Positions 8,284 to 17,443 of a stretch of 64,000 nt of DNA are shown piece after piece (positions within the stretch are counted from its first letter, which is position 1; the number at the start of each line of letters is the position of its first letter). The DNA comes from Afipia sp. (lineage in GTDB: Bacteria > Pseudomonadota > Alphaproteobacteria > Rhizobiales > Xanthobacteraceae). Made by a program: the position numbers and the translations under genes. The stretch covers positions 630,950 to 694,949 of the forward strand of contig JAFKER010000005.1 in assembly GCA_017308595.1 (NCBI GenBank). The letters are read 5' to 3'. The notes under the pieces are model-generated. The model was given only the letters and a program-made list of their open reading frames with translations, was not told where the DNA came from and made no database searches.

Positions 8284-9708
8284 TCACTTGCCTTTACGCG
8301 GATCGATCGGTGTGAGGGCGCCGAGCCCGAGAATGGTTTCGAGCAGTTTTCCGGCGGCCAGCGCGCGGGCTTCGCCGCGGGGCGGCGCGACGATCTGCAA
8401 TCCCACCGGCAGGTTCTCGCGGGTGAAACCGCAGGGAATCGACAGGCCAGGGCAGCAGGCAATGGTGATCGCCGAGACAATGGCGAGCCAGCCGACATAG
8501 TTGTCGAACTTCACGCCGTCGCATTCGGCGAGATAGCGCTGCTCGACCGGGAAGGGCGCGACGATAGTGGTCGGGCACAGCAACAGATCATAGGTCTGGA
8601 AGAAGGCAATCGCGCGGTTCATCAAGGTAACGCGCTGCGCTTCGGCCCGTTCGATATCTGCGAGCGTCAGTTTGAGGCCTTCCTCGATGTTCCAGATGAC
8701 TTCCGGCTTTAACTGGTCGCGATGAGACTTGAGCAGCTTGCCCTTGGTCAGCACATAGTCATAGGCGCGCAGCACATGGGCGCATTCCACGGCCTCCTTG
8801 AAATCCGGATGCGCTTCCTCGACGATCACGCCCGCTTCGGCAAAACGCTGCGCGGCCTTGCGGGTGATTTCGGCGACCTCCGGATCGACCGGGGAAATGC
8901 CGAGGGTTGCCGAGTAGGCGACACGCTTTGGTTTTGCGCCGGAGCGCGCGGCGGAGAGAAATGATGTCGGCAGGCGCGGCAGCGACAGCGCGTCGCCAAT
9001 ATGTTCGCCGGACATGGCGTCCAGCATCAGCGCGAGATCTTCGACATTGCGGGCCATTGGCCCATCGGCGCTCAGGGTGCGATCGACCTTTGCGGCTTGC
9101 GAATGCGCCACGCGGCCAATGCTCGGGCGCATGCCGACGACGCCGCAAAAGCTGGCGGGGTTGCGCAACGATCCCCCAACGTCGGTGCCATGGGCCAGCC
9201 AGGCCGTGCCACTCGCGAGCGCGGCTGCGGCGCCACCGGATGAGCCGGATGCCGAGCGCGAAAGATTCCATGGATTGAGTGTGGCGCCGAACACTTCGTT
9301 GAAGGTCTGGGCGCCCGCGCCGAATTCCGGCGTGTTCGATTTGGCGTAAATGACCGCGCCATTGGCTTCGAGATTCTCGACCACGATGTTGGATTTGGCC
9401 GCGACGACGTCCTTGAAGATCGGTGAGCCCTGTGTCGTCCGCACGCCCGCCACATCGGTCAGATCCTTGATGGGCACCGGTATACCGGCAAGCAGACCGC
9501 GTTCAGTGAGTGGCCTTTTCATCAACGCGTCGGCTTGGTCGCGGGCGCGATCGAAGCAAAGAATGGGAAGGGCATTGACCTCGCCGTCTACCTTGCGAAT
9601 TCGCGCTTCCAGCGCATCGAGCAGATCGTGAGGCGTAACGTCGTTCTTGCGCAGCCGTTCGACGATATCGCAGGCCGTTGCCCGCACGAGTTCTTCACTG
9701 GATCCCAC
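8284..9708 (-). CDS. Amidase (amidase signature family)
   Basis: A 474-residue amidase-signature enzyme that hydrolyses carboxamides to acids and ammonia. The Ser-cisSer-Lys triad is visible: Lys in PVPIKDLTDV, cis-Ser in the GSSGGAAAAL signature, and nucleophile Ser in GTDVGGSLRNPA. The length fits the family. The start is a GTG at 9708 with GGGAGG seven bases upstream. That ribosome binding site lies entirely in the 3' arm of a 10-bp hairpin at 9715-9758, which suggests translational control. It lies between an orphan Liv-type binding protein and metY on the same strand. The substrate could be an amide taken up by that binding protein; this is inference. Confidence 0.92.
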   Translation of the reverse strand: MGSSEELVRATACDIVERLRKNDVTPHDLLDALEARIRKVDGEVNALPILCFDRARDQADALMKRPLTERGLLAGIPVPIKDLTDVAGVRTTQGSPIFKDVVAAKSNIVVENLEANGAVIYAKSNTPEFGAGAQTFNEVFGATLNPWNLSRSASGSSGGAAAALASGTAWLAHGTDVGGSLRNPASFCGVVGMRPSIGRVAHSQAAKVDRTLSADGPMARNVEDLALMLDAMSGEHIGDALSLPRLPTSFLSAARSGAKPKRVAYSATLGISPVDPEVAEITRKAAQRFAEAGVIVEEAHPDFKEAVECAHVLRAYDYVLTKGKLLKSHRDQLKPEVIWNIEEGLKLTLADIERAEAQRVTLMNRAIAFFQTYDLLLCPTTIVAPFPVEQRYLAECDGVKFDNYVGWLAIVSAITIACCPGLSIPCGFTRENLPVGLQIVAPPRGEARALAAGKLLETILGLGALTPIDPRKGK

Positions 9709-9714
9709 GAAATT

Positions 9715-9758
9715 GCCTCCCGTTTGTTGGCTGCTTTGATGCCAATATAACGGGAGGC
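9715..9758 (-). promoter_or_regulatory. Hairpin masking the amidase ribosome binding site
   Basis: In the minus-strand transcript the 5' arm GCCTCCCGTT (9758-9749) pairs perfectly with AACGGGAGGC (9724-9715). Inside, TTGGC/GCCAA forms a second 5-bp stem around a 9-base loop. The 3' arm contains the whole amidase Shine-Dalgarno GGGAGG, seven bases before the GTG at 9708. Complementarity is seen directly; control of translation is inferred. Confidence 0.6.
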
Positions 9759-9766
9759 TTTTGAAT

Positions 9767-9799
9767 GGCGAGGCTAATTTGTGCTAATTTAGCCTCGCC
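9767..9799 (-). terminator. Stem-loop after the orphan binding-protein gene
   Basis: A perfect 11-bp stem, GGCGAGGCTAA at 9767-9777 and its complement at 9789-9799, with an 11-base loop. It lies 31 bases past the binding-protein stop at 9830 and just upstream of the second hairpin before the amidase. There is no clear U-tract, so partial termination or protection of the upstream mRNA end is more likely than a full terminator. Confidence 0.55.
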
Positions 9800-9829
9800 G
9801 GATCATGTCATGTCAGCGTTCAATGCAGA

Positions 9830-11059
9830 TCAACGCTTGTTGCTGGAGGCCTCGCCGTCCTGCACCTCGCCGAACAACTCCCAGCGCTCGCCCTTAAAGC
9901 GCATCAGTTGCAGTTGCTCGATCGGAGCGAAGTCGGTCGCGCTGGTCTTGATCAGCACGCCCGGCAACAGGCCGCCTTGCTGGATGCCGCCGATGTTGGC
10001 CGCCTGCTTCATGACGTTCTCGCGGGTGAGGTTGTCGCCGCATTGTTTCAGCACAAAGGCCATGGTCTGCGCCATGTTGTAACCGGTGACGGCGGAACTG
10101 TCGGCGACGTTGGCTTCAGGAACATACTTGGCGAGGAATGCCTTGTATTCCTTCATCCCGGGATCGTTGTCCCACTGGGGATCCGACGTATCCTTGGCGT
10201 AAGCTGCGGAAATAATGCCCTGCGCATTCTCGAACCCGGCGGGCTTCATCACCGTTGCGGTGGATGCGCTGACGTTCGAAATGATCAAAACCGGCTTCCA
10301 GGCAAGCTCACCGACCTTTTTGATGGTCTGTGCGCCGAACTTCGGCGTGGTGAAGATCAGCAGGACGTCAGGATTTAGCGCCTTGAGCTTCACGATATGG
10401 GAATCGATTGTCGGCTCCGACAATTCGTAGCTTTCCTCCGCGATGATCATGGACTTCTTGTCGCCGAGTCCGTCCTGCACGCCCTTCAGATAATCTTTTC
10501 CGAAGTCGTCGTTCTGATAGAGGATGGCGACCTTTGCGTTCGGCTTCTCCTTGAGAAGATACTTCGCATAGATCCGTGCTTCGCTCTGGTAGCTTGGCAG
10601 CCAGCCCATCGTCCACGGGAACGATTTTGGATCATTCCACTTGGTTGCACCGGTGGCCAGGAACAGGTGCGGTGTCTTCTTTGAGTTCATGTATTTTTGG
10701 ATTGCTGAGTTCGACGGCGTGCCAAGCGCACCAAACACCAGCAGCACTTCGTCGCTTTCGACCAACTTGCGGGTCTGCTCGACGGCCTTGGGCGGGCTAT
10801 AGGCATCGTCATAGGAAATGAAATTGATCTTGCGGCCGTTGATGCCGCCTTCGTCATTCACCTTTTTGAAGTAGCCTTCCATCGCCTTGCCGACGACGCC
10901 GTAGGCCGATGCAGGCCCGCTATAGGGAATGATGTTGCCGATCTTGATTTCCGTATCGGTTGCCCCGGTATCGTATTTTTTCTGGGCCATCGCGGTGCCG
11001 GTCGCCGAAGCAAGAAATCCTGCGGCAACGGCAACGTGTAGCGGTTTCAATAAACGCAT
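9830..11059 (-). CDS. Orphan Liv-type ABC transporter substrate-binding protein
   Basis: A 409-residue periplasmic binding protein. The Sec signal peptide runs to about residue 25 (GFLASATGTAMAQ), followed by IKIGNIIPYSGPASAYGVVG, the Peripla_BP_6 opening. GGGAGA precedes the ATG at 11059. No permease or ATPase gene adjoins it; the neighbours on the same strand are an SDR upstream (45 bases) and an amidase downstream (121 bases). It probably delivers its ligand to a Liv membrane complex encoded elsewhere, possibly one of the three complete systems in this window. The ligand is unknown, but genomic context points to an amide, amino acid or acyl compound. Two stem-loops follow the stop codon. 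Confidence 0.88.
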   Translation of the reverse strand: MRLLKPLHVAVAAGFLASATGTAMAQKKYDTGATDTEIKIGNIIPYSGPASAYGVVGKAMEGYFKKVNDEGGINGRKINFISYDDAYSPPKAVEQTRKLVESDEVLLVFGALGTPSNSAIQKYMNSKKTPHLFLATGATKWNDPKSFPWTMGWLPSYQSEARIYAKYLLKEKPNAKVAILYQNDDFGKDYLKGVQDGLGDKKSMIIAEESYELSEPTIDSHIVKLKALNPDVLLIFTTPKFGAQTIKKVGELAWKPVLIISNVSASTATVMKPAGFENAQGIISAAYAKDTSDPQWDNDPGMKEYKAFLAKYVPEANVADSSAVTGYNMAQTMAFVLKQCGDNLTRENVMKQAANIGGIQQGGLLPGVLIKTSATDFAPIEQLQLMRFKGERWELFGEVQDGEASSNKR

Positions 11060-11104
11060 TCAGTTTCTCCCTTTTTGATTTTGTATAGATCAGGTGGCGA
11101 GCGC

Positions 11105-11977
11105 TTATGAACGCTTCGCCTTGTCCTTTTCATTTTGCGCCATGATGGCGTCGCGGGCTGTGGTCCAGTCGGAATCCTTCCAGTCGCGGAGCTGGTAGAA
11201 ATTACCACCCATGGCCAGAGCCTGCGCGCCGTCCATGGCGATGGTCTCGCCATTAATCCAGTCGCAGCCGCCGGAAATCAAGAAGGTTGCGAGATTCTCC
11301 AGTTCTTCCATGCGCCCGACGCGGCCCATGGGGTTCGTGGCGATAGTCCGCGCGCCGGCTTCATCGCCGGGCTTGATGCGCTTGCTCATGCCCTCGGTCG
11401 GGATTTCGCCCGGTGCGATGGTATTGAGACGAATTCCATAGCGGCCCCATTCGGTCGCCAGCGACATCGTCATGGCGTGGATCGCGGACTTGCTCATGGC
11501 AGAGGGAACGACATAAGGGCTGCCGTTGCGGACCCATGTTACGGTGATCGACACCACGTTGCCGCGATGGCCTCCGGCAATCCAGCGCTTGCCCACTGCG
11601 TGCGTGACGTAGAAGGTGCCGTGCATCACGATATTGGCGACGGCGTCGAAACCGCGCGGCGTCAGATCCTGCGTGCGCGCGATGAAGTTGCCAGCAGCAT
11701 TGTTGATCAAGTCGGTGAGGGGACCGCCTTTGAATGCGTCCTCGATCATGGCGTCGACGGCGTCTGCGTCGCGAATATCGACCCCATGCGCGGTCACCTT
11801 GCCGCCATGCAGCTTCATCAGTTCGGCCGCAGTGTCTTCGCAGACGCCCTTGCGGCGGCCGCAGATGTGGATTTCAGCGCCCAGACTGAGGAACTTCGCG
11901 GCCATGGCTTTGCCGAGGCCTGTGCCACCACCGGTCACCAGGATTTTGCGGCCTGCGAGAAGACGGTCTGTAAACAT
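11105..11977 (-). CDS. SDR oxidoreductase, 2,4-dienoyl-CoA reductase-like
   Basis: A 290-residue short-chain dehydrogenase. The cofactor motif is TGGGTGLG (residues 15-22), then NNAAGNF (92-98). The classic YxxxK tyrosine is absent: the residue four before Lys163 is Ser159, within VVPSAMSK. This VVPSAxxK arrangement is what I know from mitochondrial 2,4-dienoyl-CoA reductase, and the following MTMSLATEWGRYGIRLN also fits that group. The reductase tyrosine further upstream appears to be Trp148 here. The likely role is NADPH reduction of dienoyl-CoA or another enoyl-CoA in beta-oxidation of unsaturated acids. AGGA is eight bases before the ATG. It is divergent from a dienoyl-CoA-isomerase-like crotonase and starts 32 bases from a 16-bp operator-like site. 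Confidence 0.8.
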   Translation of the reverse strand: MFTDRLLAGRKILVTGGGTGLGKAMAAKFLSLGAEIHICGRRKGVCEDTAAELMKLHGGKVTAHGVDIRDADAVDAMIEDAFKGGPLTDLINNAAGNFIARTQDLTPRGFDAVANIVMHGTFYVTHAVGKRWIAGGHRGNVVSITVTWVRNGSPYVVPSAMSKSAIHAMTMSLATEWGRYGIRLNTIAPGEIPTEGMSKRIKPGDEAGARTIATNPMGRVGRMEELENLATFLISGGCDWINGETIAMDGAQALAMGGNFYQLRDWKDSDWTTARDAIMAQNEKDKAKRS

Positions 11978-12008
11978 GATGCAATCCTGCCCTGATCGAA
12001 TTTGTTGA

Positions 12009-12024
12009 TTAGTTAGTTGATTAA
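12009..12024. promoter_or_regulatory. Operator-like 16-bp site, copy 1
   Basis: TTAGTTAGTTGATTAA lies in the 106-base gap between the divergent SDR (start 11977) and crotonase (start 12084). It matches the palindromic TTAATTGGTCGATTAA at 22268-22283 at 13 of 16 positions, upstream of a second acyl-CoA operon. Two copies at two promoters of related function suggest a shared TetR-type repressor; no such gene is in the window. Confidence 0.55.
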
Positions 12025-12083
12025 TTAAAACAGGGTGGGCTAACCCTGTAAAGAGAAGAGATCAAAAACCAAGGGAGAACGCC

Positions 12084-12893
12084 ATGACTGCCCCAAACGA
12101 TCGCATCACGGTTTCAATGTCGGAAGGGGTCGCCGACGTCCGGATGGTCCGCGTGGACAAAATGAATGCGCTGGATGCGCCGATGTTCAATGCCTTGGTC
12201 GATACAGCCGAGCAGCTCCGAACTGAAAAAGGCCTGCGCGCGGTGGTTCTGTCTGGTGAGGGCCGGGCGTTCTGCGCTGGTCTCGATATGGGGCGTTTTG
12301 CCGCAATGAATGACGGCTCCAGCGATCTGCGCGATTTAGCCAAGCGCACGCACGGCCTCGCCAATCATTCGCAGCAGGCGGTTTGGGGTTGGCGGCAGTT
12401 GCCGGTGCCGGTGATCGCAGCGGTACACGGCGTCGCATTTGGCGGCGGCTTCCAGCTCGCAATCGGTGCTGACATGCGCTTTGTCGCGCCCGATACACGT
12501 ATGTCGATCACCGAGATCAAGTGGGGCCTTGTGCCGGACATGGCCGGCACGCCGATTCTTGCGCGCCTGGTTCGCGACGACATTCTGCGCGATCTTGCTT
12601 TTACCGGCCGGATTTTCTCGGCGCAGGAGGCGATGAGCTACGGTCTTGCCACGCGCATCTGTGACGATCCGCGCGCCGCTGCGCTGGAAGCCGCGCGGGA
12701 AATCGCAGGCAAGAACCCTGACGCTATTCGCGGCATCAAGCGCATGCTCAATGGTCTGGGGGGCGATCCAGGCCCGGCGCTGCTGGCGGAATCCGTCGAG
12801 CAGATGAAAGTGATGGGAACGCCAAACCAGACTGAGGCCGTGCGTGCCAATATCGAAAAGCGCGCGCCGAAATTCGTGGATAACGCGAACTGA
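12084..12893 (+). CDS. Crotonase-family enzyme, dienoyl-CoA isomerase-like
   Basis: A 269-residue enoyl-CoA hydratase/isomerase superfamily member. The oxyanion-hole segments are GRAFCAGLDM (60-69) and HGVAFGGGFQLA (115-126). The first hydratase glutamate position is Gln124, so it is unlikely to be an ordinary hydratase. Glu144 (ITEIKWG) and Asp152 (VPDMAG) are eight residues apart, the spacing I recall for Glu196 and Asp204 of delta3,5-delta2,4-dienoyl-CoA isomerase. The likely role is double-bond rearrangement of unsaturated acyl-CoA. It is divergent from the dienoyl-CoA-reductase-like SDR across a putative operator, and 11 bases upstream of an acyl-CoA ligase, so activation and isomerisation are encoded together. 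The exact substrate is unknown. Confidence 0.82.
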   Translation: MTAPNDRITVSMSEGVADVRMVRVDKMNALDAPMFNALVDTAEQLRTEKGLRAVVLSGEGRAFCAGLDMGRFAAMNDGSSDLRDLAKRTHGLANHSQQAVWGWRQLPVPVIAAVHGVAFGGGFQLAIGADMRFVAPDTRMSITEIKWGLVPDMAGTPILARLVRDDILRDLAFTGRIFSAQEAMSYGLATRICDDPRAAALEAAREIAGKNPDAIRGIKRMLNGLGGDPGPALLAESVEQMKVMGTPNQTEAVRANIEKRAPKFVDNAN

Positions 12894-12904
12894 AGGGCAG
12901 GACT

Positions 12905-14452
12905 GTGTCGAGTTCGGAAAAATGCGCGACGGGAATCGTCAGCGGCCATCGCCGCAAGACGCGGGATGAGGTCAACGAGCGGGCGCGCCTGATCGCGGGC
13001 GGCCTTGCGGCGCTTGGCGTGAAACAGGGGGACAGTGTCGGCATCCTGATGCGCAATGACATCGCGTTTCTTGAATCCGCCTATGCTGTGATGACCTTGG
13101 GCGCCTACGCCGTTCCGATCAACTGGCATTTCAAGCCGGATGAAATCGCCTACGTGGTGAAGGATTCCGGTGCGCGCGTGCTGATCGGCCACGCCGATCT
13201 GCTCCACGGGCTGACCGGTGTCATTCCCGCAGGTGTCACCGTGCTCAGCTTGAGCCCTCCGCCCGAAATCGTGACGACATACCGGATCGATCCGGCGCAA
13301 TGTGCCGTATCTCCGGGCACGATCGATTTCGATGGTTGGCTCGCACAGCAGACGCCATACGACGGGCCTGCGCTGCCGCAGCCGCAGAACATGATCTACA
13401 CGTCCGGCACCACCGGGCACCCCAAAGGCGTCAAGCGTTTTGCGCCGACACCGGAGCAGAATGCCTCACTGGAGGCGATGCGCGCACTGATCTACGGATT
13501 GAAGCCCGGTGTGAGGGCTCTCCTGCCGGGGCCGCTGTATCACTCGGCACCCAATGCCTTCGGCCTGCGGGCGGGAAGGCTTGGCGATCTCCTGGTGATT
13601 ATGCCGCGCTTCGATCCGGAAGAGTTCTTGCAGATCATAGACGAGCAGAAGATCGATAACGTCTTCATGGTGCCGACCATGTTCACCCGGCTGCTCAAAT
13701 TGCCCGAGAGCGTTCGCAAATCCTACGACGTCTCCTCACTTCGTCACGTTATCCACGCGGCTGCGCCATGCCCGGCCGACGTGAAGCGCGCGATGATCGA
13801 ATGGTTCGGGCCGGTGATCTTCGAGTTTTACGGCAGCACCGAATCCGGCGCGGTGACGTTCGCCAATTCCGAGGATGCGCTCAAAAAGCCCGGCACGGTG
13901 GGCAAGATTTCGCCGGGAGCCGAGTTGCGGTTCATCGGCGACGATGGCCAAATCCTGCCGCAGGGCGAGATCGGCGAAATCTATTCGAGGATCGCAGCCA
14001 ATCCCGATTTCACCTATCACAACAAGCCGGAGAAACGCGCCGAGATCGATCGTGACGGCTTCATCACCAGCGGCGATGTTGGCTATGTCGATGCTGACGG
14101 TTACGTGTTCATCTGCGACCGCAAGCGGGACATGGTGATTTCCGGCGGCGTCAACATCTATCCGGCCGAAATCGAAGCCGTACTGCATGGCCTCTCCGGT
14201 GTTCACGATTGTGCTGTCTTCGGCATTCCAGATGAGGAATTCGGCGAAGCGCTGATGGCGGTGGTCGAGCCGCAGCCGGGCTCGCAACTCGATGTTGCGG
14301 CCATCCGAGAGCATCTCAAGGTGGCACTGGCCGGTTACAAGGTGCCCAAGCACATCGATATTCAGAAAAACCTTCCGCGCGAGGATTCCGGCAAGATCTT
14401 CAAGCGGCGGTTGCGCGATCCGTACTGGGAGCGGGCTGGACGAAAGATTTAG
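12905..14452 (+). CDS. AMP-forming acyl-CoA synthetase
   Basis: A 515-residue ANL-superfamily ligase that activates a carboxylic acid to its CoA thioester through an acyl-adenylate. The ATP loop is YTSGTTGHPKG (165-175), the A5 region is FEFYGSTESG, then TSGDVGY, DRKRDMVISGG at the hinge, and the catalytic lysine is in PREDSGKIFKR near residue 497. That segment is a PX4GK motif, the site acetylated by Pat-type enzymes in related bacteria, and a Pat-type gene occurs at 30013. The start is a GTG at 12905 with AGGA just upstream; the N-terminus is about 15-20 residues shorter than many relatives, but no better start is visible. It forms a pair with the crotonase before it. The acid substrate is unknown. 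Confidence 0.9.
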   Translation: MSSSEKCATGIVSGHRRKTRDEVNERARLIAGGLAALGVKQGDSVGILMRNDIAFLESAYAVMTLGAYAVPINWHFKPDEIAYVVKDSGARVLIGHADLLHGLTGVIPAGVTVLSLSPPPEIVTTYRIDPAQCAVSPGTIDFDGWLAQQTPYDGPALPQPQNMIYTSGTTGHPKGVKRFAPTPEQNASLEAMRALIYGLKPGVRALLPGPLYHSAPNAFGLRAGRLGDLLVIMPRFDPEEFLQIIDEQKIDNVFMVPTMFTRLLKLPESVRKSYDVSSLRHVIHAAAPCPADVKRAMIEWFGPVIFEFYGSTESGAVTFANSEDALKKPGTVGKISPGAELRFIGDDGQILPQGEIGEIYSRIAANPDFTYHNKPEKRAEIDRDGFITSGDVGYVDADGYVFICDRKRDMVISGGVNIYPAEIEAVLHGLSGVHDCAVFGIPDEEFGEALMAVVEPQPGSQLDVAAIREHLKVALAGYKVPKHIDIQKNLPREDSGKIFKRRLRDPYWERAGRKI

Positions 14453-14622
14453 CGCGTTCTTGGGCAGAACTGTTGCCGTTTCTTACCGGCGCCAGCGACA
14501 TGGCGGGATGCTGCTAGGGATTGTGGAACGAAATGCGCAGGAGATGAATGTCCGGCGCTTGCGTCGCTACGCAAAAATTGCGACTGGAAGAACGCCGATC
14601 AATTTCGTCAAGCGGGTGTCCC

Positions 14623-17418
14623 ATGTCGTCCGAAGCGTTCTCATCCAGAACTCGCCTTCAGGACGGCGATAGCTCGCTATCAGACGATGATGCGATGTTG
14701 CGTGCCGACATCCGGCGGCTGGGACGGATTCTCGGAGACACTGTCCGCGATCAGGAAGGAGCGGATGTGTTCGATCTGGTCGAAAGCATCCGGCAAACCT
14801 CAATTCGGTTCCATCGTGATGACGACAAGCCGGCACGCCGGGAGCTGGAAGCTATTCTGGATGCGATGTCGATTTCCGATACCGTTCGTATTGTTCGCGC
14901 CTTCAGCTATTTTTCGCACCTTGCCAATATCGCAGAGGATCAGAACAACATTCGCCAGCGCCGTGCGCAGGAGATGGCGGCCCACCCAGGAATTCTGTCG
15001 CGCGCCTTGGCGCGCGCAAAAGACGCGGGCATCGACGCTGATGCGCTGCGGGCCTTTTTTGCCAAAGCGCAGGTCTCGCCGGTTCTTACCGCGCATCCCA
15101 CTGAAGTTCGCCGCAAGAGCACGATCGATCGCGAGATGGAGATCGCCTCTGTGCTCGACATCCGCGAGCGGACGCAGATGACGGCGGACGAGATCGCGGC
15201 CAGCGACGAACAATTGCGCCGTGCTGTCGTGACGCTCTGGCAGACAAACCTGTTGCGCCGGACCAAGTTGACGGTGCTGGACGAAGTCTCCAACGGTCTG
15301 TCGTTCTACGACTATACGTTTCTGCGCGAAGTGCCTCGGCTGCATTGCGCGCTTGAGGACCGGTTGGCGGAGGAGGGCGGCGCTTCGGTCGAGGCGCACG
15401 ACGCGCCTGATCTTGCGACATTCCTGAAAATGGGAAGCTGGATCGGCGGCGACCGCGACGGCAACCCGTTCGTGACGGCGGAGGTAATGCGCGGCGCGCT
15501 CAATCTGCACGCCACGCTCGCGCTTCGTTTCTATCTTGCAGAACTGCATGAACTGGGCGCGGAGCTGTCGCTCGCCGCGCATCTCGCTGACGTCTCGCCT
15601 GATCTGCGCGCACTGGCGCAGCAATCGCCGGACCCGTCACCGCACCGGAGCGGGGAGCCGTATCGTCTTGCGGTTTCCGGAATCTATGCGCGGCTGGCTG
15701 CGACGGCGCTCAAGCTCAACATTGAAACCAGCCGTCCGCCGGTCGGAGCTGCTGAACCTTATGCCGGTCCGGCAGACCTCGCGCGTGATCTGGACGTACT
15801 GCATGCCTCGCTGGTCGCCAACAATTCGCTAGTGATCGCACGTGGACGCCTGCGTCACTTGCGCCGCGCGGTGGATTGTTTTGGATTTCATCTGGCCGCA
15901 CTCGACATGCGGCAGAATTCCGCCGTGCACGAACGAACCATCACCGAATTGTTCGAAGCCGTGGCGCCGGGAACCAACTACAAGAACTTATCCGAAGATG
16001 CCCGCATCGCGCTGCTGTCGCGCGAATTGAACACCGCTCGCCCGCTTGCCTCGCAATTCGTCGCTTACGGCGAAGAGACAAACAAAGAGCTGGCGGTGCT
16101 GCGCGCCGCCGCCGAAGCTCATACGATATTCGGTGAGGGGGTCATTCCCCAATGCATTATCTCGATGACCGAAGGCGCGTCCGATCTGCTCGAGGTCGCA
16201 GTGCTGCTCAAGGAAATCGGCCTCGTGTCGCCAAATGGCACCAGCCGGCTCAACATCGTACCACTGTTCGAGACTATCGATGACCTGCGCCAGTGCGCGC
16301 AGATCATGGACAGCCTGTTCAAATTGCCGGAGTATCGCCGTCTCGTAGAAAGCCGGGGCAACATTCAGGAAGTGATGCTCGGCTACTCCGACAGCAACAA
16401 GGACGGCGGTTTCGTCACCTCGGGCTGGGAGCTTTACAAAGCCGAGATCAGCCTGATCGAGGTGTTCGAGCGCCATGGTGTCCGTCTCCGGCTGTTCCAC
16501 GGACGCGGCGGTTCGGTCGGACGTGGCGGTGGGCCGAGTTACGACGCGATTTTGGCGCAGCCGGGCGGGGCGGTGAATGGGCAGATCCGCATCACCGAAC
16601 AGGGGGAAATCATCTCCTCCAAGTATTCCAACGCCGATGTCGGACGTCATAATCTCGAAATCCTCACAGCCGCGACGCTGGAAGCCAGCCTGCTGCAGCC
16701 GAAGCGTTCCGCGCCGCGCGATGAATACATCGCCGCGATGGAGGAGCTTTCAAACCTCGCTTACGCAGCCTATCGAAATCTCGTCTACGAAACGGAAGGC
16801 TTTGAAGACTACTTCTGGGCCTCCACTGTCATCAATGAAATTTCCACGCTCAACATCGGCAGCCGTCCGGCGTCACGCACCAAGACGCGCAGAATCGAAG
16901 ACCTGCGCGCAATCCCCTGGGTATTCAGTTGGGCGCAATGCCGCTTGATGCTGCCAGGGTGGTACGGCTTTGGCAGCGCAGTGGATGCCTGGGTCAAGCA
17001 GCACCCGGACAAGGGCATTGCATTCCTTCAGGAACTCTACCGTGAATGGCCGTTCTTCCAGACCCTGCTGTCGAATATGGACATGGTGCTTTCCAAGAGC
17101 AGCATTGCCATCGCGTCGCGCTATGCCGACCTTGTGCCCGACGAAAAGCTGCGCACGGCCATCTTCGGCCGTATCCGCACGGAATGGCATGAGTCCATCG
17201 AGACGCTGCTGACCATCATGGGGCACGACCGGTTGTTGCAGGGAAACCCTTTGTTGGAGCGCTCGATCCGCAACCGTTTCCCGTATCTCGATCCGCTCAA
17301 TCACGTACAAGTCGAACTGTTGCAAGCGCACCGCGCGCAGAGCACGGACGAGCAAGTGCTGCGCGGCATTCAACTCACCATCAACGGTATTTCGGCGGGG
17401 CTGCGCAACAGCGGATAA
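14623..17418 (+). CDS. ppc: Phosphoenolpyruvate carboxylase
   Basis: Adds bicarbonate to PEP to give oxaloacetate, an anaplerotic step. From the ATG at 14623 the product has 931 residues, the usual bacterial size. Signatures are [13 protein letters not shown] with the catalytic His158, [12 protein letters not shown], and the glycine loop [14 protein letters not shown] starting near residue 625, then [13 protein letters not shown]. The C-terminus ends RNSG, close to the normal NTG end. An in-frame ATG at 14548 has a better Shine-Dalgarno (AGGAG four bases away), but the extra 25 residues look non-conserved, so the start is uncertain. It seems functionally independent of the acyl-CoA genes on either side, though it could replenish the TCA cycle during growth on fatty or aromatic acids. 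Confidence 0.95.
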   Translation: MSSEAFSSRTRLQDGDSSLSDDDAMLRADIRRLGRILGDTVRDQEGADVFDLVESIRQTSIRFHRDDDKPARRELEAILDAMSISDTVRIVRAFSYFSHLANIAEDQNNIRQRRAQEMAAHPGILSRALARAKDAGIDADALRAFFAKAQVSPVLTAHPTEVRRKSTIDREMEIASVLDIRERTQMTADEIAASDEQLRRAVVTLWQTNLLRRTKLTVLDEVSNGLSFYDYTFLREVPRLHCALEDRLAEEGGASVEAHDAPDLATFLKMGSWIGGDRDGNPFVTAEVMRGALNLHATLALRFYLAELHELGAELSLAAHLADVSPDLRALAQQSPDPSPHRSGEPYRLAVSGIYARLAATALKLNIETSRPPVGAAEPYAGPADLARDLDVLHASLVANNSLVIARGRLRHLRRAVDCFGFHLAALDMRQNSAVHERTITELFEAVAPGTNYKNLSEDARIALLSRELNTARPLASQFVAYGEETNKELAVLRAAAEAHTIFGEGVIPQCIISMTEGASDLLEVAVLLKEIGLVSPNGTSRLNIVPLFETIDDLRQCAQIMDSLFKLPEYRRLVESRGNIQEVMLGYSDSNKDGGFVTSGWELYKAEISLIEVFERHGVRLRLFHGRGGSVGRGGGPSYDAILAQPGGAVNGQIRITEQGEIISSKYSNADVGRHNLEILTAATLEASLLQPKRSAPRDEYIAAMEELSNLAYAAYRNLVYETEGFEDYFWASTVINEISTLNIGSRPASRTKTRRIEDLRAIPWVFSWAQCRLMLPGWYGFGSAVDAWVKQHPDKGIAFLQELYREWPFFQTLLSNMDMVLSKSSIAIASRYADLVPDEKLRTAIFGRIRTEWHESIETLLTIMGHDRLLQGNPLLERSIRNRFPYLDPLNHVQVELLQAHRAQSTDEQVLRGIQLTINGISAGLRNSG

Positions 17419-17443
17419 AGATCAACAACATCGGGAGGTTTGG

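Noticed and set aside
7483-8712. A 409-codon plus-strand open frame over metY and amidase
   Set aside because: It is antisense to both genes, crosses their boundary and shows no motif.
14548-14622. Longer start for PEP carboxylase
   Set aside because: Not fully excluded: the Shine-Dalgarno at 14539-14543 is good, but the 25 added residues look non-coding and the shorter form has the usual length.
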